Below are positions 17,966-30,803 of a stretch of DNA of 64,000 nt, piece by piece. The position numbers were made by a program, and so were the translations under genes. The notes below the pieces were generated by a model, which saw only the letters and a program-made list of their open reading frames with translations, was not told the origin of the DNA and made no database searches. The stretch comes from Roseinatronobacter alkalisoli (GTDB lineage: Bacteria; Pseudomonadota; Alphaproteobacteria; Rhodobacterales; Rhodobacteraceae): NCBI RefSeq assembly GCF_028745735.1, contig NZ_JAQZSM010000007.1:114812-178811 (forward strand). Direction: 5' to 3'. Position 1 is the first letter of the stretch. Each line of letters opens with the position of its first letter.

Positions 17966-19816
17966 TCACAATGGCCAGACCCATAGCAGCATCGGAATGC
18001 TGACCGTGACGACCAGAATTTCCAGCGGCAGGCCCAGCCGCCAGTAATCCCCGAAGCGAAATCCGCCGGGGCCAAGGATAAGCGTGTTGTTCTGGTGCCC
18101 GATGGGCGTCAGAAAGGCACAGGACGCCCCGATGGCCACGGCCATCAGAAAGCTGTCAGGATTGACCCCCAGCGCACCGGCAATGCCCAGTGCAATGGGG
18201 CACAAGACCGCCGCTGTCGCCGCGTTGTTCATCACATCCGACAGAAACATGGTTGTGACCAGCACTACCGTAAGCGCCGCTATGGCGTTGCCCTGCGCGA
18301 TGGTCTGCACCAGAAATACCGCCAGCATATCGGCCGCACCCGTGGCCTGCATTGCGCCCGCGACCGGGATCAGTGCTGCCAGCAACACGATGACCGGCCA
18401 GTCAATCGTGGTATAGACCTGTCTTGGCGGCACAGTGCGCACCAGCATCGTCACCACCACCGCCAGCGAGAAACCGACCGCAGCCGATACCAGCCCTGAT
18501 GTGACCAGCACCACCGCGCCGACCATGATCGCCCCGGACAGAATGGCCTTGCGTTTATCGGGGATGCGCAGGTCGCGTTCGCCCAGGGGCACACAGCCCG
18601 CGTCATTGATGAATTCCGACATCGCTTCTGCCGGGCCTTGCAGCAACAGCAGATCGCCCGATTTCAACGCCACTTCGCGCAGGCGTTTGCGCTGCGGGTT
18701 CTGCTCGCGCGACACGGCCAGCAGGTTCAGGCCATAGCGGGTGCGCAGGCGCAGATCACTGGCGGACCTGCCGACGATATTCGACCCCGGTAAAACCGCC
18801 ACCTCGCGCAGAACGATATCCTGATCTCGGGTCTTGTCATCGGTGGTTGCGGCGTCGGGTTTGTCGTCTTTCGCGGGCGGGGCTGGGGCGTCTGCATCCT
18901 CTTCGGTGTTTTCTGCGCTTGCAGGATCAACCTGTTCTTCCAGCTTCATGTTAAACACACTCAGTGCTTCGGCCAGACTGTCCACATCCGCTTCCAGTAC
19001 CAGAATATCGTCGGCCTGAATGTGGCGCCCGCCATGGGGGGCGATCATGCGCACTTCGTTGCGTACAAGCCCGGCAATCTGCGCGCCGCTGTCTTCAATC
19101 TTATGCTCGAAGGCGCGCAGGGTCATGCCCACCGCCTTGCTTTTTTCGGGCACCCGCACTTCGGAAAAATAGGGGCCGGTTTCGAACTGCGCTTCGCCCG
19201 CAGCCTTGCGCGCGGGCACCAGCCGCCAGCCGAGAAGGGCCACAAACGCCACACCAAGCACCGCGACAGTGGCGCCCACAGGCGCGAAGTCGAACATGCC
19301 GAAGGCACCCTGACCCGCCTGTGCCCGAAACCCCGAGACAATCAGATTTGGCGGTGTGCCGACCAGCGTGGTCATGCCCCCCAGAATGGTGCCGAAGGCA
19401 AGCGGCATCAGCACTTGCCCGGCTGTCATGTTCAGCCGCCCAGATAATTGCACCGCGACCGGCATCAGCAGCGCCATTGCCCCCACATTGTTCATGAAGC
19501 CCGACATAGCCGCCCCCAGCCCGATCAGTGCGGTCAGGCTGGTGATGCGCCCGGCATTGCGCGGCAGCACTGTGCGCGCCAGCCAGTCGACAGCGCCGGT
19601 ATTCTGCAACCCCTGACTAAGGATCAGGACACAGGCTACTGTGATGACCGCAGGATGGCCGAACCCTGCGAAAGCGTCAGGCGCGGGCACCAGACCGGCA
19701 ATCACACAGGCAAGCAGCGCGCTCAGCGCCACAATGTCATGCCGCAGTCTGCCCCACAGGAACAGACCCATCGTTGCGGCAAGGATGGCGAAAATCAGGA
19801 ACTGGGGGGTGGTCAT
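17966..19816 (-). CDS. SLC13-family permease with two TrkA-C (RCK_C) domains
   Basis: A 616-residue inner-membrane carrier. The N-half has transmembrane segments with the Na+/anion symporter motifs GFMNNVGAMALLMPVAV and GTPPNLIVSGF. A cytoplasmic region around residues 215-410 follows, with two RCK_C/TrkA-C domains separated by an acidic, alanine/proline-rich linker (PASAENTEEDADAPAPPAKD). The C-half repeats the carrier fold (VMNNAATAAVLCPIA; LTPIGHQNNTLILG). Relatives transport sulfate, dicarboxylates or other anions with Na+. A Na+-coupled carrier beside the Mrp Na+ extruder is suggestive but unproven. Convergent with mrpG; 177 bp upstream of it lies the end of katG. Confidence 0.88.
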   Translation of the reverse strand: MTTPQFLIFAILAATMGLFLWGRLRHDIVALSALLACVIAGLVPAPDAFAGFGHPAVITVACVLILSQGLQNTGAVDWLARTVLPRNAGRITSLTALIGLGAAMSGFMNNVGAMALLMPVAVQLSGRLNMTAGQVLMPLAFGTILGGMTTLVGTPPNLIVSGFRAQAGQGAFGMFDFAPVGATVAVLGVAFVALLGWRLVPARKAAGEAQFETGPYFSEVRVPEKSKAVGMTLRAFEHKIEDSGAQIAGLVRNEVRMIAPHGGRHIQADDILVLEADVDSLAEALSVFNMKLEEQVDPASAENTEEDADAPAPPAKDDKPDAATTDDKTRDQDIVLREVAVLPGSNIVGRSASDLRLRTRYGLNLLAVSREQNPQRKRLREVALKSGDLLLLQGPAEAMSEFINDAGCVPLGERDLRIPDKRKAILSGAIMVGAVVLVTSGLVSAAVGFSLAVVVTMLVRTVPPRQVYTTIDWPVIVLLAALIPVAGAMQATGAADMLAVFLVQTIAQGNAIAALTVVLVTTMFLSDVMNNAATAAVLCPIALGIAGALGVNPDSFLMAVAIGASCAFLTPIGHQNNTLILGPGGFRFGDYWRLGLPLEILVVTVSIPMLLWVWPL

Positions 19817-19938
19817 GTGATACGGTCCTGCTTGCTGCCATTTATGCCAGACAATCAGGAATGCCCGCAGGGATCAACGCCCATCGGGACCGGGGGTTCC
19901 GCGCTGCGCTTACGGGACGTGGGGGCGCAGACAAGAAT

Positions 19939-19977
19939 GCGCGCGCGCCCCACATGTTATGCAAGGCGCGCGCGCGC
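19939..19977 (-). terminator. GC-rich hairpin downstream of katG
   Basis: GCGCGCGCGCC (19939-19949) can pair with GGCGCGCGCGCGC (19965-19977) around a roughly 15-nt loop, 17 bp past the katG stop. In the katG direction no T-run follows; on the plus strand TTTT follows. It is a plausible 3' structure for the katG mRNA, but its terminator strength is uncertain. Confidence 0.45.
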
Positions 19978-19993
19978 TTTTGATTACTTCAGT

Positions 19994-22273
<2,280 letters not shown>

Positions 22274-22439
22274 TCATAAGTAGAACTTGCATTTTCTTAT
22301 AGCGGCCATCAAAGTTTCTGATGAATTGCCAATATGTCTGCCGCCCGCATTCTCGGCGCGCGTGGGGTTTTCAGCCAATATGCGGTTTCATTTGACGTAA
22401 ATCAGTTACAGCGCGATGGTGCCTGTGAAAGGTAACACC

Positions 22440-23165
22440 ATGGCCAATGCGCGCGACATTGCTGAACCTGTTTTCCGACTGGTCGATGTGACCCGTGTGT
22501 TCCGCACGGGCAAGGTTGCGGTGCATGCGCTGCGCGGTGTCACCCTGTCACTGAATGAGGGCGAGGTGGTGGTTCTGTTGGGCGCGTCCGGGTCGGGCAA
22601 ATCCACGCTGCTGAATATTCTGGGCGGGCTGGACCTGCCGACCGACGGGCAGGTGTTTTTCCGCGACCGTAACCTGACCCGCGCAAGTGACGGCGACCTG
22701 ACACGTTTCCGGCGCGAGCATGTGGGGTTTGTGTTCCAGTTCTATAATCTGGTGCCCAGCCTGACCGCGCGCGAAAACGTGGCGCTGGTCACGGAAATCG
22801 CGCGCAACCCCATGACCCCGGAAGAGGCGCTGGATATGGTGGGCCTTGGCCCGCGGATGGATCATTTCCCGTCCGAATTGTCGGGCGGTGAACAGCAGCG
22901 CGTGGCCATTGCGCGCGCCATCGCCAAACGCCCCGAAGTGCTGTTATGCGACGAACCCACCGGCGCGCTGGACAGCAAGACCGGCGTGCAGGTGCTGGAA
23001 GCGCTTTGTGCGGTCAACCGCAATCTTGGCACGGCAACTGTGCTGATCACGCATAACGCCGACATCCAGCGCATTGCGCACCGGGTAGTGGTGCTGGCAG
23101 ACGGGCGGATCACCCGCGATGAGGTCAACCCCGACCGCGTTGCCCCATCACAGGTGTCATGGTGA
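22440..23165 (+). CDS. ABC transporter ATP-binding protein (LolD/MacB-type)
   Basis: A 241-residue ATPase. Walker [10 protein letters not shown] is at 48-56, the Q-loop in [14 protein letters not shown], the signature [15 protein letters not shown], and Walker [13 protein letters not shown]. The lineage is that of ATPases pairing with FtsX-type permeases (LolD, MacB, DevA, FtsE). AAAGG 8 nt upstream supports ATG 22440 over the ATG at 22416. The last 7 bp overlap the permease gene, and a HlyD-type adaptor follows, so the three genes form one operon for outward transport or for lipoprotein/lipid handling. Confidence 0.93.
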   Translation: MANARDIAEPVFRLVDVTRVFRTGKVAVHALRGVTLSLNEGEVVVLLGASGSGKSTLLNILGGLDLPTDGQVFFRDRNLTRASDGDLTRFRREHVGFVFQFYNLVPSLTARENVALVTEIARNPMTPEEALDMVGLGPRMDHFPSELSGGEQQRVAIARAIAKRPEVLLCDEPTGALDSKTGVQVLEALCAVNRNLGTATVLITHNADIQRIAHRVVVLADGRITRDEVNPDRVAPSQVSW

Positions 23166-25525
23166 GGGTGCTGGACCGCAAATTGCTGCGTGACCTGCGC
23201 CAGATCTGGGCGCAGACGCTTGCGATTGCGCTGGTTCTGGGCTGCGGGATCATGGTGATGGTGGCGGCGTATGGCACGCAGCGTTCGCTGGTGGAAACGC
23301 AGGCCGCCTATTATGACCGGCACCGTTTTGCTGATCTGTTCGTGGCGGCCACGCGCGTTCCGGTCACGCGGCTGGCGGAACTCGCCGACATCGACCATGT
23401 GGCGCAGGTGGACGGGCGCATCAGTTTTCATGCAGTGCTGGACATAGACGGCATGCAGGCCCCGGCGGTGGGGCAGGTGTTGTCGCTGGCCGCAGATGCG
23501 GGGCAGGGGCTGAACGTGCCGCTGCTGCGCCACGGGCGTTTGCCCGACCCTGACCGGCTGGATGAAGTGGCGCTGAACGAATCCTTTGCGCAGGCGCATG
23601 ATCTGGTGCCGGGCAGCCGGTTCCGGGCCGTGCTGAACGGCCAGCTGCGGGAATTGCAGGTCACTGGCTGGCTGCTGTCGCCAGAATTCATCTATACGAT
23701 GGCGCCGGGAACCATCATGCCCGATGACCGCCGTTTCGGGCTGATCTGGATGAATGAGGCGGCGGCTGCGGCGGCCATGGACATGCAGGGCGCGGTCAAT
23801 GACATTGCGCTGCGCCTGATGCGCGGCGCGGATGCGCGCGCGGTCATTGCGCAGGTGGACAGCGTGCTGGACCCGTTCGGCGGCACAGGCGCGCATGGCC
23901 GCGACCGCCAGACCAGCCATGCCTTTCTGGATAGTGAACTGACCCAGCTGGATGCGCTGGCCCGCTTCCTGCCGCCGGTGTTTCTGGTTGTGGCGGCGTT
24001 TCTGGTCAATATGGTGCTGGGGCGGCTGATCGCGATGGAACGCGCGCAGATTGGCCTGATGCGCGCGCTTGGCTACCGGCGCGCTGAAATCGGGCTGCAT
24101 TACCTGAAACTTGCTGGCATGATCGGTCTTCTGGGTGTCGGGCTGGGCTGGGGTGGCGGGTTGCTTCTGCGCGAAGGCATGCTGCTGCTATATGTCGAAT
24201 TCTTCCGCTTTCCGTTTCTGATCCGTGATCCGGCATTGGGGGCAATGGGGCTTTCGGGGGCGCTGGCGCTTGCGGCGGTGCTGGCGGGCGCTGCGCGCGC
24301 CGTCGCCGCAGCCATCCGTCTGCCACCGGCCGAGGCAATGTCACCCCCCGCGCCCCCCAGTTTCGGGCGCGGGCGCATTGACCGCGCCATTGCTGCGCTG
24401 CGCCTGCGCCAGACCAGCATGATGATCCTGCGGTCTGTCCTGCGCTGGCCGGGCAGGGCGGCGATCACGCTTCTGGGGGTGTCGACATCAGTGGGGGTGC
24501 TTGTCGCGTCCTATTTCCTGTTCGATGCCATTGATGTGGTGCGTGACCGCGTGTTCCAGCAGGGCAACCGCCAGCATGTGACCCTGACACTTGCGCGTGA
24601 TGCGCCCGACTCCGTTCTGCTGGACGCGCTGACCCTGCCCGGTGTGACGTCGGTGCAGGGTGGCTATGCCTTGCCGGTCCGGCTGGTGAACGGGCATCGC
24701 AGTCGCCAGACTGCGGTTATCGCGCAGTTCGAAGGCGCAGAACTGGCGCAGGTGATGGATGATGAACAGGGGGTGATTACCCTGTCGGACCGCGGGCTTG
24801 TGCTGCCTGAACTGGTGGCGCGGCATCTGCGCATTTCCGCAGGCGACAGCGTGCAGCTGGACCTGCTGGTGCCCCCGCGCGACACCCTGACACTGCCGGT
24901 CACGGCGATCATTCGTCAGGGCATGGGAAGCGAGGCGCATATCGCCGCCCCCGCGCTGTTCGCCGCCATGCGGGTGGCCCCGCGCGTGAACCAGATACAT
25001 CTGCGCATCGACCCGCAGCAGATGCCAGCCTTGCAGGCGCGTATCAAGTCACTGCCGACAGTGGCGGGCTTTGCCGACTGGGAAGAACTGCGCGCGCAGT
25101 TCGATGCGTCCTTGCAGGAAGGCATGCTGACGATGGTCATGATCTATACATTGATCGGTGTGCTGATTGCCATTGGTGTGGTCTATAACGCCGCGCGCAT
25201 CCAGTTGTCGGAACGCAGCCATGAACTGGCCAGCCTGCGCGTGCTGGGCTTTACCCGTGCCGAGGTGGGCTTTGTCCTGATCGGAGAGATGATGTTGCTG
25301 ACATTGCTGGCCGTACCGCTGGGCTGGGTCATGGGCTATGCTTTTGCGCAGGGTATGGTCGATGCCATATCGACCGATGTGGTGCAACTGCCCTTTGTTA
25401 TTTCACGCAGAACCTATGCGCTGGCCGCGCTTGTTGTGGTGGGGGCGTCATTGGCTGCCGTGCTGCTGGTGCGGCGCAGGCTGGACCGGGTTGATCTTGT
25501 ATCCGCGCTGAAGGCGCGCGACTGA
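23159..25525 (+). CDS. FtsX-like ABC transporter permease, duplicated
   Basis: A 788-residue membrane protein with an N-terminal transmembrane segment (residues 17-38), a large periplasmic domain, three transmembrane helices around 270-400, and then a second copy of the same layout (helix near 425-450, periplasmic domain, three helices after 660). Both halves hold FtsX-domain helices, e.g. [20 protein letters not shown] and [20 protein letters not shown]. It belongs to the large (two FtsX domains) permease class that works without a separate partner. Cargo unknown. It overlaps the ATPase by 7 bp and precedes the adaptor by 19 bp. Confidence 0.9.
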   Translation: MVRVLDRKLLRDLRQIWAQTLAIALVLGCGIMVMVAAYGTQRSLVETQAAYYDRHRFADLFVAATRVPVTRLAELADIDHVAQVDGRISFHAVLDIDGMQAPAVGQVLSLAADAGQGLNVPLLRHGRLPDPDRLDEVALNESFAQAHDLVPGSRFRAVLNGQLRELQVTGWLLSPEFIYTMAPGTIMPDDRRFGLIWMNEAAAAAAMDMQGAVNDIALRLMRGADARAVIAQVDSVLDPFGGTGAHGRDRQTSHAFLDSELTQLDALARFLPPVFLVVAAFLVNMVLGRLIAMERAQIGLMRALGYRRAEIGLHYLKLAGMIGLLGVGLGWGGGLLLREGMLLLYVEFFRFPFLIRDPALGAMGLSGALALAAVLAGAARAVAAAIRLPPAEAMSPPAPPSFGRGRIDRAIAALRLRQTSMMILRSVLRWPGRAAITLLGVSTSVGVLVASYFLFDAIDVVRDRVFQQGNRQHVTLTLARDAPDSVLLDALTLPGVTSVQGGYALPVRLVNGHRSRQTAVIAQFEGAELAQVMDDEQGVITLSDRGLVLPELVARHLRISAGDSVQLDLLVPPRDTLTLPVTAIIRQGMGSEAHIAAPALFAAMRVAPRVNQIHLRIDPQQMPALQARIKSLPTVAGFADWEELRAQFDASLQEGMLTMVMIYTLIGVLIAIGVVYNAARIQLSERSHELASLRVLGFTRAEVGFVLIGEMMLLTLLAVPLGWVMGYAFAQGMVDAISTDVVQLPFVISRRTYALAALVVVGASLAAVLLVRRRLDRVDLVSALKARD

Positions 25526-25544
25526 CAGGAAAGGAAGAAAACGC

Positions 25545-26756
25545 ATGTCACGACAGCGGATAGCAACAGGGGCGGTGCTTGCCTTCGGGGTGGTCGGGGC
25601 GACGGTCTGGGCCATGTGGCCGGTCCCGGCGGCGGTTGATCTGGGCACTGTCACCCAGGGGCCGATGCAGGTGAGCATCGCTGCCGAAGGGGTGACCCGC
25701 GTGCGCGACCCCCATACCATCACGGCGCCGATTGCGGGAACGACAACGCGCGCGCCGGTGCAGACCGGCGATCATGTCGAAGCGGGGCAGACTTTGGTTG
25801 CCGTCATTCAGCCAGCAGACCCCGGCTTGATGGATGCGCGCACCCGTGCGCAGGCCGAAGCCGCCGTGGCAGAGGCGCAGGCAGCGGTCCAACTGGCTGA
25901 CGCCAATGTCGCCAGCGCGCAATCATCGCTTGAACATGCGCAAAGCCAGCTGGAGCGGGGGCGCAACCTTGCGCTTGCGGGCACGATCGCGCAGCGCATG
26001 CTGGAAGATCTGGAACAGGCGGTCAGATCGGCCGGTCAGACCCTGACCGCCGCACAGGCAGAGCGTGACCTGAGCGAGGCCGCGCTGATGCGCACCCGCG
26101 CGCAGCTGCTGGGGCCCGGGGGAACGCGGATTCCGGACGGGCAGGCGAACGAATGCTGCCTGCAGATCATCGCGCCAGTGACCGGCACTGTGCTGGATGT
26201 GCCCGACCGCAACGCCAGGCAGATTGGCGCGGGCGCACCGCTGCTGACCATCGGGGATCTGACCGATCTGGAAATAGAGGTGGAGCTGCTCTCGTCCGAT
26301 GCGGTTCGGGTGCAGCAAGGGGCAGTGGCGCATGTCGAACGCTGGGGCGGGCAGGGCGTGCTGGATGCGCGCGTGCGCAGGGTGGAACCCGCGGCCTTTA
26401 CGCGCGCGTCGGCACTGGGAATCGAAGAACAGCGGGTGCGGGTGCGGCTGGATCTGCAAACCCCGCCAGAGGGGTGGCCGGGTCTTGGCGACCAGTTCCG
26501 CGTGATGGTGCGCATTGTCGTCTGGCAGGGCGAGGACGTGCTGCAGGTGCCCCATAGCGCGTTGTTTCGCCATGACGGGGGCTGGGCGGTATTTCGCAAC
26601 GTGAACGGGCGTGCCGATCTGGTTCCGGTATCCCTTGGCATGCGGGCCGATCAGATGGCAGAGGTGCTTGACGGGCTTGTTGCAGGCGATCAGGTGATCC
26701 TGTTTCCCGCCAGCGATCTGGAACCGGGTGCAAGAATTATGGCCCGCGCGGAGTGA
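25545..26756 (+). CDS. HlyD-type periplasmic adaptor subunit
   Basis: A 403-residue membrane-fusion protein. It has an N-terminal anchor (residues about 7-27), a biotinyl-lipoyl half (GVTRVRDPHTITAPIAGTTT, THGDHVEAGQTL-like), an alpha-helical hairpin rich in Ala/Gln (about 95-185), a second lipoyl half (CCLQIIAPVTGTVLDVPDRN) and a beta-barrel. An AGGAAAGGA ribosome site precedes ATG 25545. It should link the ATPase-FtsX pair to the periplasm or an outer-membrane partner; no TolC-like gene is present here. Two Cys (NECCLQII) occur in the second lipoyl region, which is unusual but not diagnostic. Confidence 0.9.
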   Translation: MSRQRIATGAVLAFGVVGATVWAMWPVPAAVDLGTVTQGPMQVSIAAEGVTRVRDPHTITAPIAGTTTRAPVQTGDHVEAGQTLVAVIQPADPGLMDARTRAQAEAAVAEAQAAVQLADANVASAQSSLEHAQSQLERGRNLALAGTIAQRMLEDLEQAVRSAGQTLTAAQAERDLSEAALMRTRAQLLGPGGTRIPDGQANECCLQIIAPVTGTVLDVPDRNARQIGAGAPLLTIGDLTDLEIEVELLSSDAVRVQQGAVAHVERWGGQGVLDARVRRVEPAAFTRASALGIEEQRVRVRLDLQTPPEGWPGLGDQFRVMVRIVVWQGEDVLQVPHSALFRHDGGWAVFRNVNGRADLVPVSLGMRADQMAEVLDGLVAGDQVILFPASDLEPGARIMARAE

Positions 26757-26773
26757 TGCTTGCGGCATGATGA

Positions 26774-26923
26774 TGACGCTGGCCTCATATCAGTCCTTGG
26801 ATGCGGGAGCATGCCGCCTGGATAACGTGAACTTCACCAATGTCGGACCGGCAGACCCCGGCCCGCCGATAGCGCGGGCTTCATGCAGGCCAAGCATCCC
26901 CCCCAACGCCTGTTTCAGGCCGG
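26774..26923 (+). repeat. Dispersed inverted-repeat element, copy 4 (left arm missing)
   Basis: Truncated copy. The central region, core GGATAACGTGAACTTC and right arm GGCCCGCCGATAGCGCGGG (about 26859-26877) are present, followed by a right flank ending CCTGTTTCAGGCCGG. The left arm is absent, the copy starting near GACGCTGGC. Lies between the HlyD-type gene and pnp, both on the plus strand. Confidence 0.75.
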
Positions 26924-27023
26924 TCAGGGCGGCATAATCGCCACTTTTCAGACCCGGGTTTTTGCTGTATGCCCCCCAATATCTGAGACGTGACGCATTG
27001 ACCCCGGCGTGATGCACAGGATT

Positions 27024-27083
27024 GGGGGTCGGCGGCAATGGGGCCGCTATGCAATCGGGGGCCGGAGGGCCGGGATAACCCCC
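27024..27083 (+). promoter_or_regulatory. Potential structured leader of pnp
   Basis: GGGGGT (27024-27029) can pair with ACCCCC (27078-27083), enclosing a hairpin (GCGGC 27032-27036 with GCCGC 27043-27047) and a small GGCC/GGCC stem (27060-27063 with 27068-27071). The outer stem ends just before the ribosome site of pnp. Structured leaders cleaved by RNase III and used for autoregulation are known for enterobacterial pnp; any such role here is an inference. Confidence 0.4.
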
Positions 27084-27098
27084 ATGAGGATACGCTGA

Positions 27099-29231
27099 AT
27101 GTTCAATATCATCAAGAAATCGATCCAGTGGGGCGAAGAAACGCTGACACTGGAAACGGGCAAGATTGCCCGCCAGGCCGATGGTTCGGTTGTCGCCACA
27201 CTGGGCGAAACATCGGTCATGGCAAATGTCACCTTCGCCAAACAGGCGAAACCCGGTCAGGACTTCTTTCCGCTGACCGTACATTATGTTGAAAAATATT
27301 ATGCGGCGGGCAAGGTTCCCGGCGGGTTCCTGAAACGCGAGGCACGCCCTTCCGACAAGGAAACGCTGACATCGCGGCTGATTGACCGCCCCCTCCGTCC
27401 GCTGTTCGTCGATGGCTTCAAGAACGAAGTTCTGGTCATCTGCACTGTGCTGTCCCATGATCTGGTCAACGAACCTGACGTGGTGGCGCTGATTGCTGCC
27501 TCTGCCGCGCTGACGATTTCGGGCGTGCCGTTCATGGGGCCGGTCGCAGCTGCGCGCGTGGGCTACTCCAACGGCGAATATGTCCTGAACCCCGAATGCC
27601 AGGACATGGAAAAGCTGCGCGAGAACCCCGAGCAGCGCCTTGATCTGGTCGTCGCAGGCACCAAAGACGCCGTGATGATGGTGGAATCGGAAGCCTATGA
27701 ACTGTCCGAAGCAGAAATGCTGGGGGCCGTGAAATTCGCGCATGAAAGCTATCAGCCAGTCATCGACCTGATCATCGATCTGGCCGAAGATGCCGCGAAA
27801 GAGCCGTTTGATTTTCACGCACCGGATTACGCTGATCTGTACGCGGCAGTAAAAGCAGCGGGTGAAACCCAGATGCGTGCCGCTTTCGCCCTGCGCGACA
27901 AGCAGGAACGTGTCGGCGCAATTTCGGCCGCCCGTGATGCCATCAAGGCCGCGCTGAGCGAAGAACAGCTTGCAGACGAGAATCTTGGTTCCGCGCTGAA
28001 AAAGCTGGAATCCTCGATCCTGCGCGGCGCGATCATCAATGGCGAACCCCGCGTTGACGGGCGCGACACCAAGACCGTGCGCCAGATCGTTGCGGAAACC
28101 GGCCTGCTGCCGCGCACGCATGGGTCTGCGCTGTTCACCCGTGGTGAAACGCAGGCGCTGTGTGTCACCACGCTGGGCACCGGTGATGATGAACAATTCA
28201 TCGATGCGCTGACCGGTACATCCAAGTCGAACTTCCTGCTGCATTACAACTTCCCCCCCTATTCGGTGGGCGAGGTTGGGCGTTTCGGCCCTCCCGGCCG
28301 GCGTGAAGTGGGGCATGGCAAGCTGGCATGGCGCGCGCTTCAGGCGGTTCTGCCTGCGGCAACCGATTTTCCCTATACCATCCGCCTGGTGTCCGAGATC
28401 ACGGAATCCAACGGGTCCAGTTCCATGGCGACTGTCTGCGGCAGTTCCCTGTCGATGATGGATGCGGGCGTGCCGCTGAAAGCAGCGGTCGCGGGCGTTG
28501 CAATGGGCCTGATTCTGGAAGATGGCGGCAAATTCGCTGTTCTGACAGATATTCTGGGCGATGAAGACCACCTTGGCGACATGGATTTCAAGGTTGCGGG
28601 CACATCTGAAGGCATCACCAGCCTGCAGATGGACATCAAGGTTGCCGGCATCACCTTTGAAATCATGGAACAGGCACTGGCACAGGCCAAGGATGCGCGG
28701 ATGCACATCATGGGCGAGATGTCACAGGCCCTGACTGCGCCGCAGGGCTTCAGCCAGTATGCACCCAAGATCGAAACCATGCAGGTGCCGACCGATAAAA
28801 TCCGCGAAGTGATCGGTTCGGGCGGCAAGGTCATCCGCGAGATCGTGGAAACCTCTGGTGCGAAGGTCGATATCAACGATGACGGCATCATCAAGATCGC
28901 GTCCAACGATCAGGCAGCCATCAAGGCGGCGTATGACATGATCTATTCCATCGTCGCGGAACCTGAAGTCGGCAAGATCTATACCGGCAAGGTCGTCAAG
29001 CTGGTGGATTTCGGTGCCTTCGTGAACTTCTTCGGCAAGCGCGATGGTCTGGTTCATGTCAGCCAGATCGAAAACCGTCGCCTGAACCATCCGTCGGATG
29101 TGCTGAAAGAAGGTCAGGAAGTGAAAGTCAAGCTGCTGGGCTTTGATGATCGCGGTAAGGTCCGTCTGGCCATGAAAATGGTTGACCAGACCACCGGCGA
29201 AGAACTGGCCGCTGAAAAAACCGAGGAATAA
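27099..29231 (+). CDS. pnp: Polyribonucleotide nucleotidyltransferase (PNPase)
   Basis: Phosphorolytic 3'-5' exoribonuclease of the RNA degradosome (710 residues). Two RNase PH domains are visible: the first begins [20 protein letters not shown] and the second contains [20 protein letters not shown] and [20 protein letters not shown] ([20 protein letters not shown], about residue 567) and S1 ([20 protein letters not shown]) RNA-binding domains end the protein. The ATG at 27099 follows an AGGA site. The gene usually follows rpsO in relatives; here a repeat copy and a transport operon lie upstream, and no rpsO is visible in the window. Confidence 0.98.
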   Translation: MFNIIKKSIQWGEETLTLETGKIARQADGSVVATLGETSVMANVTFAKQAKPGQDFFPLTVHYVEKYYAAGKVPGGFLKREARPSDKETLTSRLIDRPLRPLFVDGFKNEVLVICTVLSHDLVNEPDVVALIAASAALTISGVPFMGPVAAARVGYSNGEYVLNPECQDMEKLRENPEQRLDLVVAGTKDAVMMVESEAYELSEAEMLGAVKFAHESYQPVIDLIIDLAEDAAKEPFDFHAPDYADLYAAVKAAGETQMRAAFALRDKQERVGAISAARDAIKAALSEEQLADENLGSALKKLESSILRGAIINGEPRVDGRDTKTVRQIVAETGLLPRTHGSALFTRGETQALCVTTLGTGDDEQFIDALTGTSKSNFLLHYNFPPYSVGEVGRFGPPGRREVGHGKLAWRALQAVLPAATDFPYTIRLVSEITESNGSSSMATVCGSSLSMMDAGVPLKAAVAGVAMGLILEDGGKFAVLTDILGDEDHLGDMDFKVAGTSEGITSLQMDIKVAGITFEIMEQALAQAKDARMHIMGEMSQALTAPQGFSQYAPKIETMQVPTDKIREVIGSGGKVIREIVETSGAKVDINDDGIIKIASNDQAAIKAAYDMIYSIVAEPEVGKIYTGKVVKLVDFGAFVNFFGKRDGLVHVSQIENRRLNHPSDVLKEGQEVKVKLLGFDDRGKVRLAMKMVDQTTGEELAAEKTEE

Positions 29232-29269
29232 GGGGCACCCCCTTTTTCCCGTCGCATGCGTGCAAACTG

Positions 29270-29301
29270 GCAGAAAACCGGAATCCGGTTTTCTGCTTTT
29301 T
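29270..29301 (+). terminator. Rho-independent terminator of pnp
   Basis: GCAGAAAACCGG (29270-29281) pairs with CCGGTTTTCTGC (29285-29296) in a perfect 12-bp stem with a 3-nt loop, followed by TTTTT. A weaker GGGG/CCCC hairpin with T5 lies just before it at 29232-29247. Confidence 0.85.
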
Positions 29302-29312
29302 GCTTTCCGGTC

Positions 29313-29377
29313 GCTATAACCCCTTGTTTTCGCATATCCGGAAAGCGCAATGCCAGTGCCCGTTTTTGCGCGGCATG
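29313..29377. repeat. 65-bp direct repeat, left copy
   Basis: The sequence (CGCTATAACCCCTTGTTTTC ... CCCGTTTTTGCGCGGCATG) recurs at 29693-29757 with about 56 of 65 positions identical, in the same orientation. The two copies bracket dispersed-element copy 5 in the 528-bp gap between pnp and ruvB. Confidence 0.75.
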
Positions 29378-29432
29378 TTCTGTGGCCTGCGCGGGCTGGG
29401 GCATACTTTTGGCGTTTGCGGATGTTATTCTC

Positions 29433-29640
29433 ATGCACCAAGCCCGCGCCAGCGGTGGGCCGGGGTCTGCCGGTCCGACGTTATAGAAGTTCTCTTTATG
29501 CAGGCTCCATATTCCGGCTTTCAAGGCTTGGCATGACGCTGGCGAAACCGGCAGGCCGCGGGACGGCCCACCGGTGGCGCGGCGGGCTTGCGCCCTTTGC
29601 TCCGCGCCTTTGGCAAATTCAAACCAGCCTCACCGCCCGT
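29433..29640 (-). repeat. Dispersed inverted-repeat element, copy 5
   Basis: Complete minus-orientation copy. On the plus strand the right arm appears first (CAGCGGTGGGCC at 29450-29461) and the left arm second (GGCCCACCGGTGGCG, about 29565-29579), with the core (reverse complement of GCATAAAGAGAACTTC) around 29486-29501. It lies between the convergent pnp and ruvB genes and inside the 65-bp direct-repeat pair. Confidence 0.82.
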
Positions 29641-29692
29641 CTGCCAGCGATCGCAGCCTACAGCGTGTAGCGTTCATTCACATTCAGGATGC

Positions 29693-29757
29693 GCTGTAAC
29701 CCCTTGTTTTCGCAGTTTCGGGGCGCGCAATGCCAGCGCCCGTTTTTGCGCGGCACG
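29693..29757. repeat. 65-bp direct repeat, right copy
   Basis: Second copy of the 65-bp direct repeat (starts GCTGTAACCCCTTGTTTTC), about 86% identical to 29313-29377. It ends 3 bp from the ruvB stop codon. Confidence 0.75.
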
Positions 29758-29759
29758 CT

Positions 29760-30800
29760 TTAGCCCTCAAACAACCGCCCCTGTGTGTCAGGCGCGGCGG
29801 GGGCAGGCAGGCCCAGATGCGTCCATGCCCTGGCCGCCAGCATGCGCCCGCGCGGGGTGCGCGCGATCAGGCCCTGTTGCAACAGAAAGGGTTCGATCAC
29901 TTCTTCGATCGCATCGCGCGATTCCGACAGCGCGGCGGCGATGGTTTCCACCCCCACCGGCCCGCCGCCATAATGTTCCGCCAGCAACACCAGATAGCGC
30001 CGGTCCGCCCCGTCAAGGCCCAGATGGTCCACGCCCAGCCGTGTCAGCGCATTATCCGCCAGCGCCTGTGTCAGCTTGCCATCCCCTTCGACCAGCGCGA
30101 AATCAACCACACGGCGCAGCAACCGCCCCGCAATGCGCGGTGTGCCGCGCGCGCGACGTGCAATTTCGCGCACGCCATCGTCGGTGGCGGGCACACCCAT
30201 CAACCGGGCGCCGCGCGCCACGATCTGGCACAATTCCGCTTCGGTATAGAATTGCAGCCGCGTGGGAATGCCGAACCGGTCGCGCAGGGGCGTGGTCAGC
30301 AACCCCAGCCGCGTCGTCGCCCCCACCAGCGTAAAGGGCTGCAATTCAATGCGCACTGTGCGCGCGGCAGGCCCTTCGCCGATGACCAGATCAAGCTGGT
30401 GATCCTCCATCGCGGGGTAAAGCACTTCTTCCACCGCTGGGTTCAGGCGGTGTATTTCATCGATGAACAGGACATCGCGCGCTTCCAGATTGGTCAGGAT
30501 GGCGGCCAGATCGCCCGCCCGCGCCAGAACCGGCCCGGATGTCATGCGAAACCCGACCCCCAGTTCGCGCGCCATGATCTGCGCCAAAGTCGTCTTGCCT
30601 AGCCCGGGCGGGCCGTAAAACAGGGTATGGTCCATGGCCTCGGCGCGCATGCGGGCGGACTGGATGAACACCCGCAGGTTGGAGCGCGCTTCCTGCTGGC
30701 CGATGAATTCATCCAGCCCCTGCGGGCGTAAAGCCTTGTCCAGCTCCGGCGGGTCTTCGGGCAGGTCAGTGCCGCGCAATGTCGGGTCCGGCATTGTCAT
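29760..30800 (-). CDS. ruvB: Holliday junction branch-migration helicase RuvB
   Basis: AAA+ motor of the RuvABC resolvasome (346 residues). Walker [10 protein letters not shown] is at 63-71, Walker B and box VI in [15 protein letters not shown], sensor 1 in [13 protein letters not shown], and the C-terminal winged helix in [20 protein letters not shown]. Start ATG 30800 lies a few bases from the ruvA stop. Operon order ruvC-ruvA-ruvB is the usual alphaproteobacterial arrangement. Confidence 0.98.
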   Translation of the reverse strand: MTMPDPTLRGTDLPEDPPELDKALRPQGLDEFIGQQEARSNLRVFIQSARMRAEAMDHTLFYGPPGLGKTTLAQIMARELGVGFRMTSGPVLARAGDLAAILTNLEARDVLFIDEIHRLNPAVEEVLYPAMEDHQLDLVIGEGPAARTVRIELQPFTLVGATTRLGLLTTPLRDRFGIPTRLQFYTEAELCQIVARGARLMGVPATDDGVREIARRARGTPRIAGRLLRRVVDFALVEGDGKLTQALADNALTRLGVDHLGLDGADRRYLVLLAEHYGGGPVGVETIAAALSESRDAIEEVIEPFLLQQGLIARTPRGRMLAARAWTHLGLPAPAAPDTQGRLFEG

Positions 30801-30803
30801 TCA

